This document shows positions 1 to 8,203 of a DNA stretch of 15,486 nt, piece by piece. The translations under genes and the position numbers were made by a program. A model generated the notes under the pieces. The model was given only the letters and a program-made list of their open reading frames with translations. It did no database searches and was not told where the DNA came from. This stretch comes from an uncultured Candidatus Planktophila sp. Lineage in GTDB: Bacteria > Actinomycetota > Actinomycetes > Nanopelagicales > Nanopelagicaceae. The DNA lies in the NCBI GenBank assembly GCA_937975715.1, contig CALJUA010000064.1, positions 1 through 15,486 of the forward strand, in the 5' to 3' direction. Each line of letters starts with the position of its first letter. Position 1 is the first letter of the stretch.

Positions 1-983
1 TCAAACTTTATATTCCATTGCGCATGAGCTGCAGCGCCACGATCTTTAACAGAACGCACATGTGCGAATACATCTGCAGGCATTGCAAACTTCTCTTCTG
101 GATTGAGCCCGAGCTCGACCTTAGTTGCAGCGATTTCTTCATCACCAAGTGCAGAGCCATGTGACTTAGCTGTTCCGCGAAGCTTTGGTGCTGGCCATGC
201 AATTACAGAGTGCATGCGAATCAAAGAAGGCTTGTTACGCTCTGCTTTCGCTGCAACCATCGCAGCATCGAGTGCGACCAAATCAATATTTCCATCTGCA
301 AGTGCTGCAACTTCCTGAACATGCCATCCGTAGGCACGGTAACGTGCAGCGACATCCTCAGTAAATGAAACATGAGTGTCGCCTTCGATAGAGATGCGGT
401 TATCGTCGTAAATCATGTTGAGGTTGCCAAGCGCTTGTGTACCGGCAAGCGAAGATGCTTCAGCACTGACGCCCTCTTGAAGGTCTCCATCAGAACAGAG
501 CACCCAGATATCGTGGTCGAAGATTGATGCACCTTCAGGGGCTGTTGGATCAAGCAACCCACGCTCATATCGAGCTGCCATCGCCATTCCAACCGCTGTT
601 GCAACGCCTGCTCCGAGCGGCCCCGTTGTTGTTTCAACGCCGGCAGTGTGACCGAACTCAGGATGACCTGGTGTGAGTGAACCCCAGGTACGGAAGGACT
701 GCATATCTTCCATTTCAAGGCCATAACCGCTGAAGAAGAGTTGTGTGTAGAGAGTCAGTGATGAGTGACCGCATGAGAGAACAAAGCGGTCGCGACCGAG
801 CCACTGTGGGTCAGATGGGTCATGGCGTAGGTGGCGCTGGAATAGGTTGTACGCAACAGGTGCGAGCGTCATCGCTGTACCGGGGTGGCCGTTACCAACC
901 TTCTGTACGGCATCCATAGCTAGAGCGCGTGCGTATGCAACTGCGCGATCATCGAGCTCTGTCCATCCGGTCATTGTCGCCAT
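1..983 (-). CDS. tkt: Transketolase, N-terminal part (cut by window edge)
   Basis: Thiamine-diphosphate enzyme of the non-oxidative pentose phosphate pathway; it moves two-carbon ketol units between sugar phosphates in the cytosol. The visible 327 residues hold most of the pyrophosphate-binding domain. Seen: GNGHPGTAM (His33), LSCGHSS, GPLGAG, and the ThDP/Mg motif starting SDGDLQEG (Asp165) and ending YDDNRIS (Asn195), a 30-residue spacing like that of E. coli TktA. The wording SDGD with EASSLAG is typical of actinobacterial transketolases. The start is ATG at 983, with AGGAG five to six bases upstream; a second in-frame ATG lies three codons later. The gene continues past base 1, so the pyrimidine and C-terminal domains are missing only because of the window edge. 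It begins 17 bp after ctaA on the same strand, so the two are probably co-transcribed. Confidence 0.96.
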   Translation of the reverse strand, partial: MATMTGWTELDDRAVAYARALAMDAVQKVGNGHPGTAMTLAPVAYNLFQRHLRHDPSDPQWLGRDRFVLSCGHSSLTLYTQLFFSGYGLEMEDMQSFRTWGSLTPGHPEFGHTAGVETTTGPLGAGVATAVGMAMAARYERGLLDPTAPEGASIFDHDIWVLCSDGDLQEGVSAEASSLAGTQALGNLNMIYDDNRISIEGDTHVSFTEDVAARYRAYGWHVQEVAALADGNIDLVALDAAMVAAKAERNKPSLIRMHSVIAWPAPKLRGTAKSHGSALGDEEIAATKVELGLNPEEKFAMPADVFAHVRSVKDRGAAAHAQWNIKF

Positions 984-1000
984 TTTTTCTCCTGTGTTAA

Positions 1001-1858
1001 TTAAGTGAAGCTATAGAACTGTGTCAGTCGAACTCGCCACGCTGCGATCCAAAGTATTGATGAGCCAAGTAAGTGAAGAACCACTAGACCTTCCGGAACG
1101 CCCAATAAGTATTGGGCGTAACCAATTACGCCTTGGGCAAGAGTGATTGCAAGAAATATCAAGAGATATCGCTGGGTGTCGTCCGCAAAGTTATTGAATC
1201 GTTTGTAGATGCCGGCGATAGTAAGCAGAATAAGTGCGACTACGAGGAACCCATGAATAGTTGCAACAGTTGCAATTGCAATATCGAGACGAGGAGTCTC
1301 AGAATCTCCGGCATGTGGGCCAGCACCCGTCACCATCGTTCCTGCTGCAATAACAATAAAAGTCAGCAGAGTATGTGCGGTGAGATATTTCGTGCGAAGT
1401 GGCTGAGCGATTCTGCTTGCTTCGCTTCTCACTAACAAAGAATGTGCCGCAGCTATTAGAAGAATCGAAAGAATGAAGTGAGACGCAACTGCCAATGGAT
1501 TGAGTTTTGTTAATACGGTGATGCCACCCAAGATTGCCTGACCAAAGATTCCTGCTACTTGTGAAAGAGAGAGCAATCGGAGATCGCGACGTTTTGCTCT
1601 GATGACAATGAGAACCATTGCAACGGCGGTAAAGAAAAGTAGAAATGTCAGGAGTCGATTTCCGAATTCAATCCAGGCATGTAGCGCGCCTTCTGCTTGG
1701 CCTTCAACGGGGGTATAGGAATCGGCTGTGCATTCAGGCCATGTGGGGCATCCAAGTCCAGAACCCGTGACTCGAACGGCTCCACCTGTGAGAACTAAGA
1801 GGGCTTGAAGGGATAAGAGGAGGCGAGCTACCGGTGTAAGGAGTCGAGTAGCTGACAT
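1001..1858 (-). CDS. ctaA: Heme A synthase (CtaA/COX15 family)
   Basis: Integral membrane protein that oxidises the C8 methyl of heme O to a formyl group, giving heme A for aa3-type cytochrome oxidase. The product is about 285 residues with roughly eight hydrophobic helices. Seen: the first-loop motif GGAVRVTGSGLGCPTWPEC, with the family's extracytoplasmic cysteine pair (Cys37, Cys43), then HAWIEFGNR (His60, Glu64) and further helix histidines in ASHFILS, AAAHSLL, TIHGFLV and LHLLGSS, matching the heme-binding histidine pattern. An upstream GTG at 1864 is in frame. I prefer ATG at 1858 because a TAGGCT -10-like hexamer ends exactly 7 bp upstream of it, suggesting leaderless transcription; no Shine-Dalgarno is visible. 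The partner gene ctaB (heme O synthase) is not in the window. The gene is divergent from sufR and followed by tkt. Confidence 0.94.
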   Translation of the reverse strand: MSATRLLTPVARLLLSLQALLVLTGGAVRVTGSGLGCPTWPECTADSYTPVEGQAEGALHAWIEFGNRLLTFLLFFTAVAMVLIVIRAKRRDLRLLSLSQVAGIFGQAILGGITVLTKLNPLAVASHFILSILLIAAAHSLLVRSEASRIAQPLRTKYLTAHTLLTFIVIAAGTMVTGAGPHAGDSETPRLDIAIATVATIHGFLVVALILLTIAGIYKRFNNFADDTQRYLLIFLAITLAQGVIGYAQYLLGVPEGLVVLHLLGSSILWIAAWRVRLTQFYSFT

Positions 1859-1865
1859 GCGCACA

Positions 1866-1871
1866 AGCCTA
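1866..1871 (-). promoter_or_regulatory. Probable -10 element of a leaderless ctaA promoter
   Basis: Read on the minus strand the hexamer is TAGGCT (TANNNT pattern), followed by seven bases and then the ATG at 1858. The same hexamer-7-ATG geometry is seen before fabG and the last gene of the window. No convincing -35 element is visible. A transcript starting at or next to the ATG is inference. Confidence 0.45.
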
Positions 1872-1922
1872 CCGAGCGTGGACCATGCGAGCGTGCCAAG
1901 TGGCGGGGTGGCGGGAATTACG

Positions 1923-1939
1923 ACACAATACTGTTGTGA
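1923..1939 (+). promoter_or_regulatory. Probable SufR operator over the sufR promoter and start codon
   Basis: A perfect inverted repeat CACAA-TACTG-TTGTG occupies 1924-1938, and its right arm ends in the GTG start codon (1936-1938). A -10-like CACAAT at 1924-1929, six bases before the GTG, would fit leaderless transcription, so a bound repressor would cover both -10 and +1. From memory, mycobacterial SufR is reported to bind a related ACAC...TGTGA repeat with slightly different spacing. Autoregulation of the whole suf operon through this site is inference. Confidence 0.5.
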
Positions 1940-2619
1940 AAATCGACGAGCTCAGCACCCGCAATGCGGTGGTCCGTTCGGTTCTCGAAAATGGGCCATC
2001 TACCGCTGTTGTGATTGGGGAGCGCCTGGGACTGACTCCAGCTGGCGTGCGCCGCCACCTCGACCACCTGATTGCGGACGGAATTCTGGAAGCCCGCGAA
2101 CCTCATAGCGCCTTAGCACGTGGGCGTGGCCGTCCATCGAAAGTCTTTGTCATGACTGATGCGGGTCGCGAAAAGTTTGAACACTCGTATGACGATCTCG
2201 CAGTTGCTGCCCTGAAATTTATCACCGCTCAATCTGGCCCACATCTTGTCAGTCTCTTTGCACGTTTTCGTGCAGATGAGATGGGGCGTCGTGCAGAACC
2301 AATTCTTGCAAAGAATAAGAACCTCAGCGCGGGTCTCGCCGAATTTCTCAATCAAGAAGGCTATGCAACAACTGTGGCACCTCGCGAACTCGGTGAAGAG
2401 CTTTGTCAGCATCATTGCCCGATTGCGCATGTTGCCGCTGAGTTCCCTCAGCTCTGTGAAGCAGAGACCGAGCTCTTTTCAAAAGTACTCGGAACACATG
2501 TTCAGCGTCTAGCAACGATTGCGCATGGCGATGGCGTTTGCACAACATTTGTACCAAAGATTTCAGCTCAAAAAAATTCAGAGAAGAAAACCCTAACGTC
2601 TGGAAAGGCGCGCTCATGA
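1936..2619 (+). CDS. sufR: SufR, Fe-S cluster-sensing repressor of the suf operon
   Basis: Winged-helix DNA-binding protein expected to repress the suf operon when it carries its Fe-S cluster. With the GTG start at 1936 it has 227 residues. The N-terminal helix-turn-helix runs through STAVVIGERLGLTPAGVRRHLDHL, then a wing GRGRPSKVFVMTDAG. The C-terminal half carries four cysteines in C-x3-C-x12-C-x27-C (157, 161, 174, 202) within ELCQHHCPIAHVA...QLCEAE...GDGVCTTF, the arrangement of actinobacterial SufR. An in-frame ATG at 1885 would add 17 residues, but these lack family character and would run through the presumed promoter and operator, so I chose GTG. The stop overlaps the sufB start as ATGA, giving translational coupling. 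Position at the head of the operon supports the name. Confidence 0.92.
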   Translation: MKIDELSTRNAVVRSVLENGPSTAVVIGERLGLTPAGVRRHLDHLIADGILEAREPHSALARGRGRPSKVFVMTDAGREKFEHSYDDLAVAALKFITAQSGPHLVSLFARFRADEMGRRAEPILAKNKNLSAGLAEFLNQEGYATTVAPRELGEELCQHHCPIAHVAAEFPQLCEAETELFSKVLGTHVQRLATIAHGDGVCTTFVPKISAQKNSEKKTLTSGKARS

Positions 2620-4025
2620 CAACTGCACACCCAGAACTCGAAGGACTCGGCAATTACGAGTACGGATGGTCCGACGGCAACGATGCTGGTACCAACGCAA
2701 AGCGTGGTCTCAATGAAGATGTCGTTCGCGATATCAGCGCAAAGAAGTCAGAGCCTCAGTGGATGCTCGATCTTCGCCTCAAAGGTTTAGCTCTCTTCGA
2801 TAAGAAGCCGATGCCATCATGGGGATCAGACCTCTCGGGCATTTTCTTCGACACCATCAAATACTTCGTGCGTTCAACTGAGAAGCAGGCTGCAACGTGG
2901 GATGACCTTCCGGAAGAAATCAAGAACACATATGACCGTCTCGGTATTCCAGAGGCAGAGAAGCAGCGCTTGGTTTCGGGTGTCGCTGCGCAGTACGAAT
3001 CAGAAGTTGTCTATCACTCAATTCGTGAAGACCTCGAAAAGCAGGGCGTCATCTTCCTTGATACAGATAGCGGTTTGAAGCAGCATCCAGAGCTCTTTAA
3101 AGAGTACTTCGGAACAGTTATTCCTGTAGGAGATAACAAGTTCGCAGCACTCAATACATCTGTTTGGTCTGGTGGTTCATTTATCTATGTTCCAAAGGGC
3201 GTCCACGTTGATATTCCTTTGCAGGCATACTTCCGCATCAATACAGAGAACATGGGTCAGTTCGAACGTACGCTGATCATCGCTGATGAAGATTCATACA
3301 TTCACTACGTGGAAGGCTGTACTGCACCTATCTACAAATCTGACTCATTGCACTCAGCTGTAGTTGAGATTATCGTCAAGAAGGGTGCACGCGTTCGTTA
3401 CACCACAATTCAAAACTGGTCTAACAACGTTTACAACCTCGTCACCAAGCGCGCAGTCTGTGAAGAAGGCGCAACAATGGAATGGGTCGATGGAAATATC
3501 GGATCCAAGGTGACTATGAAGTATCCAGCTGTCATGTTGATGGGTCCTCATGCAAAGGGTGAAACTCTCTCACTCGCATTTGCAGGCCCTGGTCAGCACC
3601 AAGATTCAGGCGCAAAGATGGTTCACGCAGCTCCATACACATCATCATCTGTAATTTCTAAGTCTGTTGCTCGCGGTGGAGGCCGTACTTCATACCGCGG
3701 TCTTGTTCAGATCAATGAAGGCGCTCACCACTCTGCATCGACTGTGAAATGTGATGCGCTCCTTGTAGATACGATCTCTCGCTCTGATACATATCCATAC
3801 GTAGATATCCGTGAAGATGATGTCTCCATGGGACACGAGGCAACAGTTTCTAAGATCTCGGATGACCAGCTCTTCTACTTGATGTCACGTGGCCTCAATG
3901 AAGATGAAGCGATGGCGATGATTGTTCGTGGATTTATCGAACCGATTGCACGCGAACTTCCTATGGAGTACGCACTCGAACTCAATCGCTTGATTGAACT
4001 TCAGATGGAAGGAGCCGTCGGTTAA
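2616..4025 (+). CDS. sufB: SufB, Fe-S cluster scaffold subunit
   Basis: Core scaffold of the SufBC2D complex on which Fe-S clusters are assembled in the cytosol. The product has 469 residues, the usual length. Seen: EGCTAPIYKSDSLHSAVVE (Cys235), VKCDALLVDTISRSDTYPY (Cys379) and GHEATVSKISDDQLFYLMSRG (His407, Glu408). The 28-residue spacing from Cys379 to His407 equals that between E. coli Cys405 and His433, which are implicated in assembly with SufD. The reading frame is open upstream to 2538, but ATG at 2616 is preferred: it overlaps the sufR stop (ATGA), has GGAAAGG about eight bases upstream, and gives MTTAHPELEGLGNYEYGW, a family-like N-terminus. There is no intein, although mycobacterial SufB is often intein-split. 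The stop overlaps the sufD start by one base (TAATG). Confidence 0.97.
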   Translation: MTTAHPELEGLGNYEYGWSDGNDAGTNAKRGLNEDVVRDISAKKSEPQWMLDLRLKGLALFDKKPMPSWGSDLSGIFFDTIKYFVRSTEKQAATWDDLPEEIKNTYDRLGIPEAEKQRLVSGVAAQYESEVVYHSIREDLEKQGVIFLDTDSGLKQHPELFKEYFGTVIPVGDNKFAALNTSVWSGGSFIYVPKGVHVDIPLQAYFRINTENMGQFERTLIIADEDSYIHYVEGCTAPIYKSDSLHSAVVEIIVKKGARVRYTTIQNWSNNVYNLVTKRAVCEEGATMEWVDGNIGSKVTMKYPAVMLMGPHAKGETLSLAFAGPGQHQDSGAKMVHAAPYTSSSVISKSVARGGGRTSYRGLVQINEGAHHSASTVKCDALLVDTISRSDTYPYVDIREDDVSMGHEATVSKISDDQLFYLMSRGLNEDEAMAMIVRGFIEPIARELPMEYALELNRLIELQMEGAVG

Positions 4026-5116
4026 TGTCAACGCTCCAATCCAACCTTCTAGAAAATCACACACCGACTGGTCGTGAAGAGGCATGGCGTTTTACGCCCC
4101 TCAAGCGTTTGGCTGGCCTTCATGATGGAAGTGCAAAGCCTTCAGATCGCGAGTCTCTGACTCTCAACGGCATCGCATCACCTGGAGTCTCATTTACTCG
4201 TTCAGCGATAACAGCTACATCACCAAGCGATGATGCGGTTGTTAATCGCGTTCGCAATCACACCTCTGATGGTGCAATTCTCGCCATTGAGAAGAACACA
4301 GTTGTAGAAAATCCAATCTTCCTCAACCGTTGTTGCGGGGGAGTAGATTCAGCAGAGCTCTCACGCGTTCAGATTCGTCTTGCAGAACACGCAAAGGCAA
4401 CTGTCATCCTCGAAAACACTGGCGACACTCACCTTGCAGAAGATCTCGAGATTGTTCTCGCTCCAGGATCTGATCTGACCTTCATCTCATTGCAAGAGTG
4501 GGGAGCAAAGACTGTTTATGCAGCTACCCACAATGCAATTATCGATCGTGATGCTTCACTCAAGGCAATCCACGTCACTGTTGGCGGAGATGTTGTTCGC
4601 TTGTTGCCCAAGGTTGAATTTGTTGGACCTGGCGCATCGGCTGACTTGCAGGGTGTCTACTTTGCGACAGAGGGACAGTTCTTCGAACACCGTATGCACG
4701 TTGATCATGCAGTTCCACATGCAAAGTCAAACGTTAACTACAAGGGTGCACTTGCAGGCAAGGATGCACACACCGTTTGGATTGGCGATGTCTATATCCG
4801 TGCCGCAGCAGAAGGTACAGATACCTATGAGCTCAATCGCAACTTGCTTCTCACAGATGGCGCGCGAGCCGATTCAGTTCCCAATCTCGAGATTGAAACA
4901 GGAGAGATTGTTGGTGCAGGCCACGCATCAACAACAGGCCGTTTCGACGATGAACAACTCTTCTACTTAATGTCTCGCGGTATCCAAGAGGCAGATGCTC
5001 GTCGCCTTGTTGTACGTGGATTCTTCAATGAAGTTATTTCACTTATCGGCAACGAAGAAATCCAAGAGCGCCTCATGACACGCATCGATGGCGAACTTGA
5101 AAGAGCAGGTAAGTAA
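4025..5116 (+). CDS. sufD: SufD, Fe-S assembly complex subunit
   Basis: Paralogue of SufB that forms the SufB-SufD heterodimer in SufBC2D. It has 363 residues. The C-terminal core is clear: NLEIETGEIVGAGHASTTGRFDDEQLFYLMSRGI, with His300 matching the conserved SufD histidine at the SufB interface (His360 in E. coli), then RRLVVRGFFNEVI. The N-terminal HTPTGREEAWRFTPLKRL is the family's helical entry motif. It begins on the TAATG overlap with sufB and ends with an identical one-base overlap with the Rieske gene, so expression is probably tightly coupled. Nothing in it looks damaged. Confidence 0.96.
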   Translation: MSTLQSNLLENHTPTGREEAWRFTPLKRLAGLHDGSAKPSDRESLTLNGIASPGVSFTRSAITATSPSDDAVVNRVRNHTSDGAILAIEKNTVVENPIFLNRCCGGVDSAELSRVQIRLAEHAKATVILENTGDTHLAEDLEIVLAPGSDLTFISLQEWGAKTVYAATHNAIIDRDASLKAIHVTVGGDVVRLLPKVEFVGPGASADLQGVYFATEGQFFEHRMHVDHAVPHAKSNVNYKGALAGKDAHTVWIGDVYIRAAAEGTDTYELNRNLLLTDGARADSVPNLEIETGEIVGAGHASTTGRFDDEQLFYLMSRGIQEADARRLVVRGFFNEVISLIGNEEIQERLMTRIDGELERAGK

Positions 5117-5412
5117 TGTCCGATCTTTCTTTCGCAACGTTGGTATCGGGCAAGCCTGTCCGTATCGAGAAAGATGGCGAATCCATCTGCGTAGCTCGTA
5201 TTGGGGATGAAGTCTTCGCCATCGGAGATACCTGCAGCCACTCTGATGCATCTCTTTCAGAGGGTGACATCACTGATTACAAAATTGAGTGCTGGCTTCA
5301 CGGAGCAGAGTTTGATCTCCGCTCAGGTGAAGCTCTGACACCACCAGCTGTTATGCCAGTCAAGAAATATTCAGTACGCGTTGACGGAGACTCCGTCACG
5401 ATTGAGAAGTAA
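5116..5412 (+). CDS. Rieske [2Fe-2S] ferredoxin of the suf operon
   Basis: Small soluble Rieske protein of 98 residues, no membrane anchor. The cluster ligands are plain: TCSHSDASLS (Cys40, His42) and ECWLHGAEFDL (Cys59, His62), i.e. CxH-x16-CxxH as in the ferredoxin components of non-heme oxygenases. Such a protein is commonly embedded between sufD and sufC in Actinobacteria; a role in feeding electrons to cluster assembly, or as a client or carrier, is inference. It overlaps sufD upstream by one base (TAATG). Its own TAA also overlaps an ATG in the sufC frame at 5412. Confidence 0.93.
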   Translation: MSDLSFATLVSGKPVRIEKDGESICVARIGDEVFAIGDTCSHSDASLSEGDITDYKIECWLHGAEFDLRSGEALTPPAVMPVKKYSVRVDGDSVTIEK

Positions 5413-5423
5413 TGGAGTCCGCA

Positions 5424-6176
5424 ATGAGCACATTAGAAATTCGTGGTTTAAAAGTAACTGTTGATACAGAACAAGGCGTGAAAGAGATTCTTAAGGGAGT
5501 CGACCTCACAATTAAGTCAGGTGAAACACACGCAATCATGGGACCTAACGGTTCCGGTAAGTCAACGCTTGCATACTCAATTGCAGGTCATCCTAAGTAC
5601 ACCATCACAGGTGGCACAGTGACTCTCGATGGCGCAGATGTCCTTGAGATGTCTGTCGATGAGCGCGCAAAGGCTGGTCTCTTCTTGGCTATGCAGTATC
5701 CGGTTGAAGTCCCTGGCGTTTCTGTCTCCAACTTCTTGCGTACAGCAGCAACCGCACTTCGCGGTGAAGCTCCAAAGCTTCGCGAGTGGGTAGGTGAAGT
5801 AAAGTCAGCTATGGAAGGCCTCAAGATGGATCCTTCTTTTGCACAGCGCAATGTCAACGAAGGTTTCTCTGGTGGTGAGAAGAAGCGCCATGAAATCATG
5901 CAGCTCGAACTCTTGAAGCCAAAGTTTGCAATCCTCGATGAGACAGACTCAGGCCTCGATGTCGACGCTCTTCGCATCGTTTCTGAAGGCGTTGTTCGTG
6001 CCAAGGAAGCAAATAACCTCGGCGTTCTTCTGATCACTCACTACACACGCATCTTGCGTTATATCCAGCCAGATTTCGTACATGTATTTGCGGCAGGAAA
6101 AGTTGTTGAGCAAGGTGGCCCAGAGCTTGCTGAAAAGCTTGAAGCTAACGGTTATGCGGAGTACGTAGGCGCCTAA
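5424..6176 (+). CDS. sufC: SufC, ATPase of the SufBCD complex
   Basis: Cytosolic ABC-type ATPase that drives conformational change of SufBC2D during cluster assembly. It has 250 residues from ATG 5424. Seen: Walker A GPNGSGKST (40-48), signature SGGEKKRHEIMQLE (from 149), Walker B FAILDETDSGLD (Asp172, Glu173) and switch His206 in LLITHYTRIL. The extended signature and DETDSGLD D-loop are diagnostic of SufC rather than a transporter ATPase, and no membrane domain is fused. An in-frame ATG at 5412 overlaps the Rieske stop and would add MESA. I prefer 5424 because GGAG (5414-5417) lies six bases before it and MSTLEIRGLKV is the usual N-terminus; both may be used. The sufS start follows two bases after the stop. 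Confidence 0.96.
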   Translation: MSTLEIRGLKVTVDTEQGVKEILKGVDLTIKSGETHAIMGPNGSGKSTLAYSIAGHPKYTITGGTVTLDGADVLEMSVDERAKAGLFLAMQYPVEVPGVSVSNFLRTAATALRGEAPKLREWVGEVKSAMEGLKMDPSFAQRNVNEGFSGGEKKRHEIMQLELLKPKFAILDETDSGLDVDALRIVSEGVVRAKEANNLGVLLITHYTRILRYIQPDFVHVFAAGKVVEQGGPELAEKLEANGYAEYVGA

Positions 6177-6178
6177 TA

Positions 6179-7426
6179 ATGACTTTCGATGCTCTCGCCA
6201 TTCGTAAGGATTTTCCGATCTTTGATCGGACAATCCGCGATGGCAAGCGCCTTGTCTACCTAGATTCCGGAGCAACTAGCCAGAAGCCACAGGTAGTCAT
6301 AGATGCAGAGCTCGATTTCTATCGTCTACACAACGCAGCTGTTCATAGAGGTGCTCATCAATTAGCAGAAGAAGCTACTGATATTTATGAAGGTGCGCGA
6401 GAAATCGTTGCCCAGTTCATAGGTGCATCGGTAGATGAAGTCGTCTTCACGAAGAGTGCGACCGAGTCACTTAACCTCATCGCCTACGCGATGGGAAACG
6501 CTGCTGCGGGAAATCGTTTTCATCTCAGCGCTGGCGATGGAATCGTTGTTACTGAGATGGAACACCACGCCAATCTCATTCCTTGGCAGCAGTTAGCAGC
6601 TCGAACAGGCACAACTCTCTCTTGGTTTGATGTCACCCCAGAAGGTCGCCTCGATCTATCTGCCATTGATTCAATCATCACCGAGAAGACAAAAGTTGTT
6701 GCATTGACGCATCAATCTAACGTTCTCGGAACAATCAACCCGCTAGATGCAATTGTTGCGCGTGCGCATCAGGTCGGTGCGGTTGTAGTTTTGGATGCTT
6801 GCCAATCAGTTCCTCACATGAAGCTCGATGTGACAGAACTTGGCGTTGACTTTCTAGTCTTCTCAGGCCATAAAGCTGTAGGTCCAACAGGCATTGGTGT
6901 CATGTGGGGGAGAAGCGAACTTCTCGCCGAGCTTCCACCATTTCTCACCGGTGGTTCAATGATTGAAACCGTCACGATGACAGATGCAACATGGGCGCCA
7001 GCTCCGCGCAAGTTTGAGGCAGGTGTACCTAACATGGCGCAGGCGGCAGGACTTGGCGCAGCGCTCACCTATCTCGATCGCATCGGCATGGATGCAATCC
7101 ACGCTCATGAGTTGTCACTGACTAAGTACTTGCTTGAGAAATTTACAACTGTTGACGGGTTAACTGTTGTGGGGCCGACAAGCACTGAATCTCGTGGCGG
7201 ATCAATCTCATTTACATTCGGCGATATTCATCCACATGACTTAGGTCAGTTCCTGGATAGCCAAGGAATTGCAGTCCGGACCGGGCATCACTGCGCATGG
7301 CCTCTCAATCGCAAGATGGGCGTTCCTGCTACTACTCGCGCTTCTCTCTATCTCTACAACACTCAAGATGATTGCGATGCACTGGTCGCCGGAATTCTCG
7401 ATGCTCAGAAATACTTTGGTCGATAA
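6179..7426 (+). CDS. sufS: SufS, group II cysteine desulfurase
   Basis: PLP enzyme that removes sulfur from L-cysteine as a persulfide for Fe-S assembly, releasing alanine. It has 415 residues. Seen: substrate and cofactor region YLDSGATSQKP, EMEHHANLIPWQ, PLP-binding lysine in FSGHKAVGPTGIG (Lys232) and the persulfide-forming cysteine in VRTGHHCAWP (Cys372), followed by RASLYLYNT. Context within suf, with sufU next, argues against the paralogous CsdA. The gene starts two bases after sufC, and its TAA overlaps the ATG of sufU by one base. Confidence 0.97.
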   Translation: MTFDALAIRKDFPIFDRTIRDGKRLVYLDSGATSQKPQVVIDAELDFYRLHNAAVHRGAHQLAEEATDIYEGAREIVAQFIGASVDEVVFTKSATESLNLIAYAMGNAAAGNRFHLSAGDGIVVTEMEHHANLIPWQQLAARTGTTLSWFDVTPEGRLDLSAIDSIITEKTKVVALTHQSNVLGTINPLDAIVARAHQVGAVVVLDACQSVPHMKLDVTELGVDFLVFSGHKAVGPTGIGVMWGRSELLAELPPFLTGGSMIETVTMTDATWAPAPRKFEAGVPNMAQAAGLGAALTYLDRIGMDAIHAHELSLTKYLLEKFTTVDGLTVVGPTSTESRGGSISFTFGDIHPHDLGQFLDSQGIAVRTGHHCAWPLNRKMGVPATTRASLYLYNTQDDCDALVAGILDAQKYFGR

Positions 7427-7872
7427 TGCAACTCGATAACCTCTATCAAGAAGTGATTCTCGATCACTATAAAAACCCTCAGAATAAACACCTGGAAGCC
7501 GATAACGATGCGCAGGTGCATCATGTCAATCCAAGTTGTGGCGATGAGGTAACTCTCGGAGTAAAGCTTGATGGAGAAAAGGTCCTTTCTATCAATTGGG
7601 AGGGCGTGGGATGTTCTATCTCCCAGGCAAGTACCTCCATTATGAGCGACCTCCTCGTTGGAAAATCTTTAGAAGAGGCGAACGCGATATCAGAGGATTT
7701 CTTGCATTTAATGCATAGCAAAGGTTCTGAAGAAGGAAATGCAGAAGTGCTCGAGGACGCTGTGGCGCTAGCCGGAGTTTCTAAGTACCCAGCGCGAATC
7801 AAATGTGCGCTCTTGGGATGGATGGCCTTTAAAGATGCTTCTGTGCAGGCGCACAGTAAGGAAGAGAAGTAG
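7426..7872 (+). CDS. sufU: SufU, zinc-dependent sulfurtransferase partner of SufS
   Basis: IscU-like fold protein that in Gram-positive SUF systems accepts persulfide sulfur from SufS by zinc-ligand swapping, rather than serving as a scaffold. It has 148 residues. Zinc and transfer residues are all present: NPSCGDEV (Cys38, Asp40), GVGCSISQAS (Cys63) and RIKCALLGW (Cys127). The 25-residue spacing between the first two cysteines and the extra segment before the last cysteine distinguish SufU from IscU. The frame is open further upstream, but ATG 7426, sharing a base with the sufS TAA, gives the normal N-terminus MQLDNLYQEVILDHYKNP. Confidence 0.96.
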   Translation: MQLDNLYQEVILDHYKNPQNKHLEADNDAQVHHVNPSCGDEVTLGVKLDGEKVLSINWEGVGCSISQASTSIMSDLLVGKSLEEANAISEDFLHLMHSKGSEEGNAEVLEDAVALAGVSKYPARIKCALLGWMAFKDASVQAHSKEEK

Positions 7873-7881
7873 GATAGGGAT

Positions 7882-8193
7882 ATGACAGCACAAGTTGATG
7901 ATGTAACTGAGGCGATGAAGGATGTCGTTGACCCAGAGCTAGGTATCAACGTTGTTGACCTCGGCCTTATCTATGATGCAATGGTCGATGAGAACAATAT
8001 TGCCGTCCTCAACATGACTCTTACATCTGCAGCCTGCCCATTGCAGGATGTGATTGAAGATCAGACTCGACAGGCACTTGCGCCCCTCGTAGACGATGTT
8101 CGAATCAACTGGGTATGGATGCCACCTTGGGGTCCAGACAAGATTACGGATGATGGCCGCGAACAACTTCGCGCACTTGGCTTTACAGTCTAA
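7882..8193 (+). CDS. sufT: SufT, DUF59/MIP18-family Fe-S maturation factor
   Basis: Small cytosolic DUF59 protein of 103 residues. Members of this family help maturation of Fe-S proteins, with a reactive cysteine. Seen: VVDPELGINVVDLGLIYD and LTSAACPLQDVIEDQ, with Cys52 in the conserved position, then WMPPWGPDKI. It follows sufU by nine bases and has a purine-rich AGGATAGGG ribosome-binding site, unlike the overlapping junctions before it, so its translation may be set independently. The last gene of the core suf set. Confidence 0.93.
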   Translation: MTAQVDDVTEAMKDVVDPELGINVVDLGLIYDAMVDENNIAVLNMTLTSAACPLQDVIEDQTRQALAPLVDDVRINWVWMPPWGPDKITDDGREQLRALGFTV

Positions 8194-8203
8194 GTAACTC
8201 TCT

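Noticed and set aside
1885..1935. Longer SufR beginning at ATG 1885
   Set aside because: The 17 extra residues show no family character and the stretch holds the presumed promoter and the inverted repeat; GTG 1936 gives the expected N-terminus.
3312..3323. Possible intein site in SufB at the conserved EGC
   Set aside because: The protein is continuous and normal length; no Hint or endonuclease motifs are present.
5588..6037. Long minus-strand open frame opposite sufC
   Set aside because: It is the shadow of a strongly coding gene; the product is Ser/Arg/Pro-rich with no recognisable domain or ribosome-binding site.
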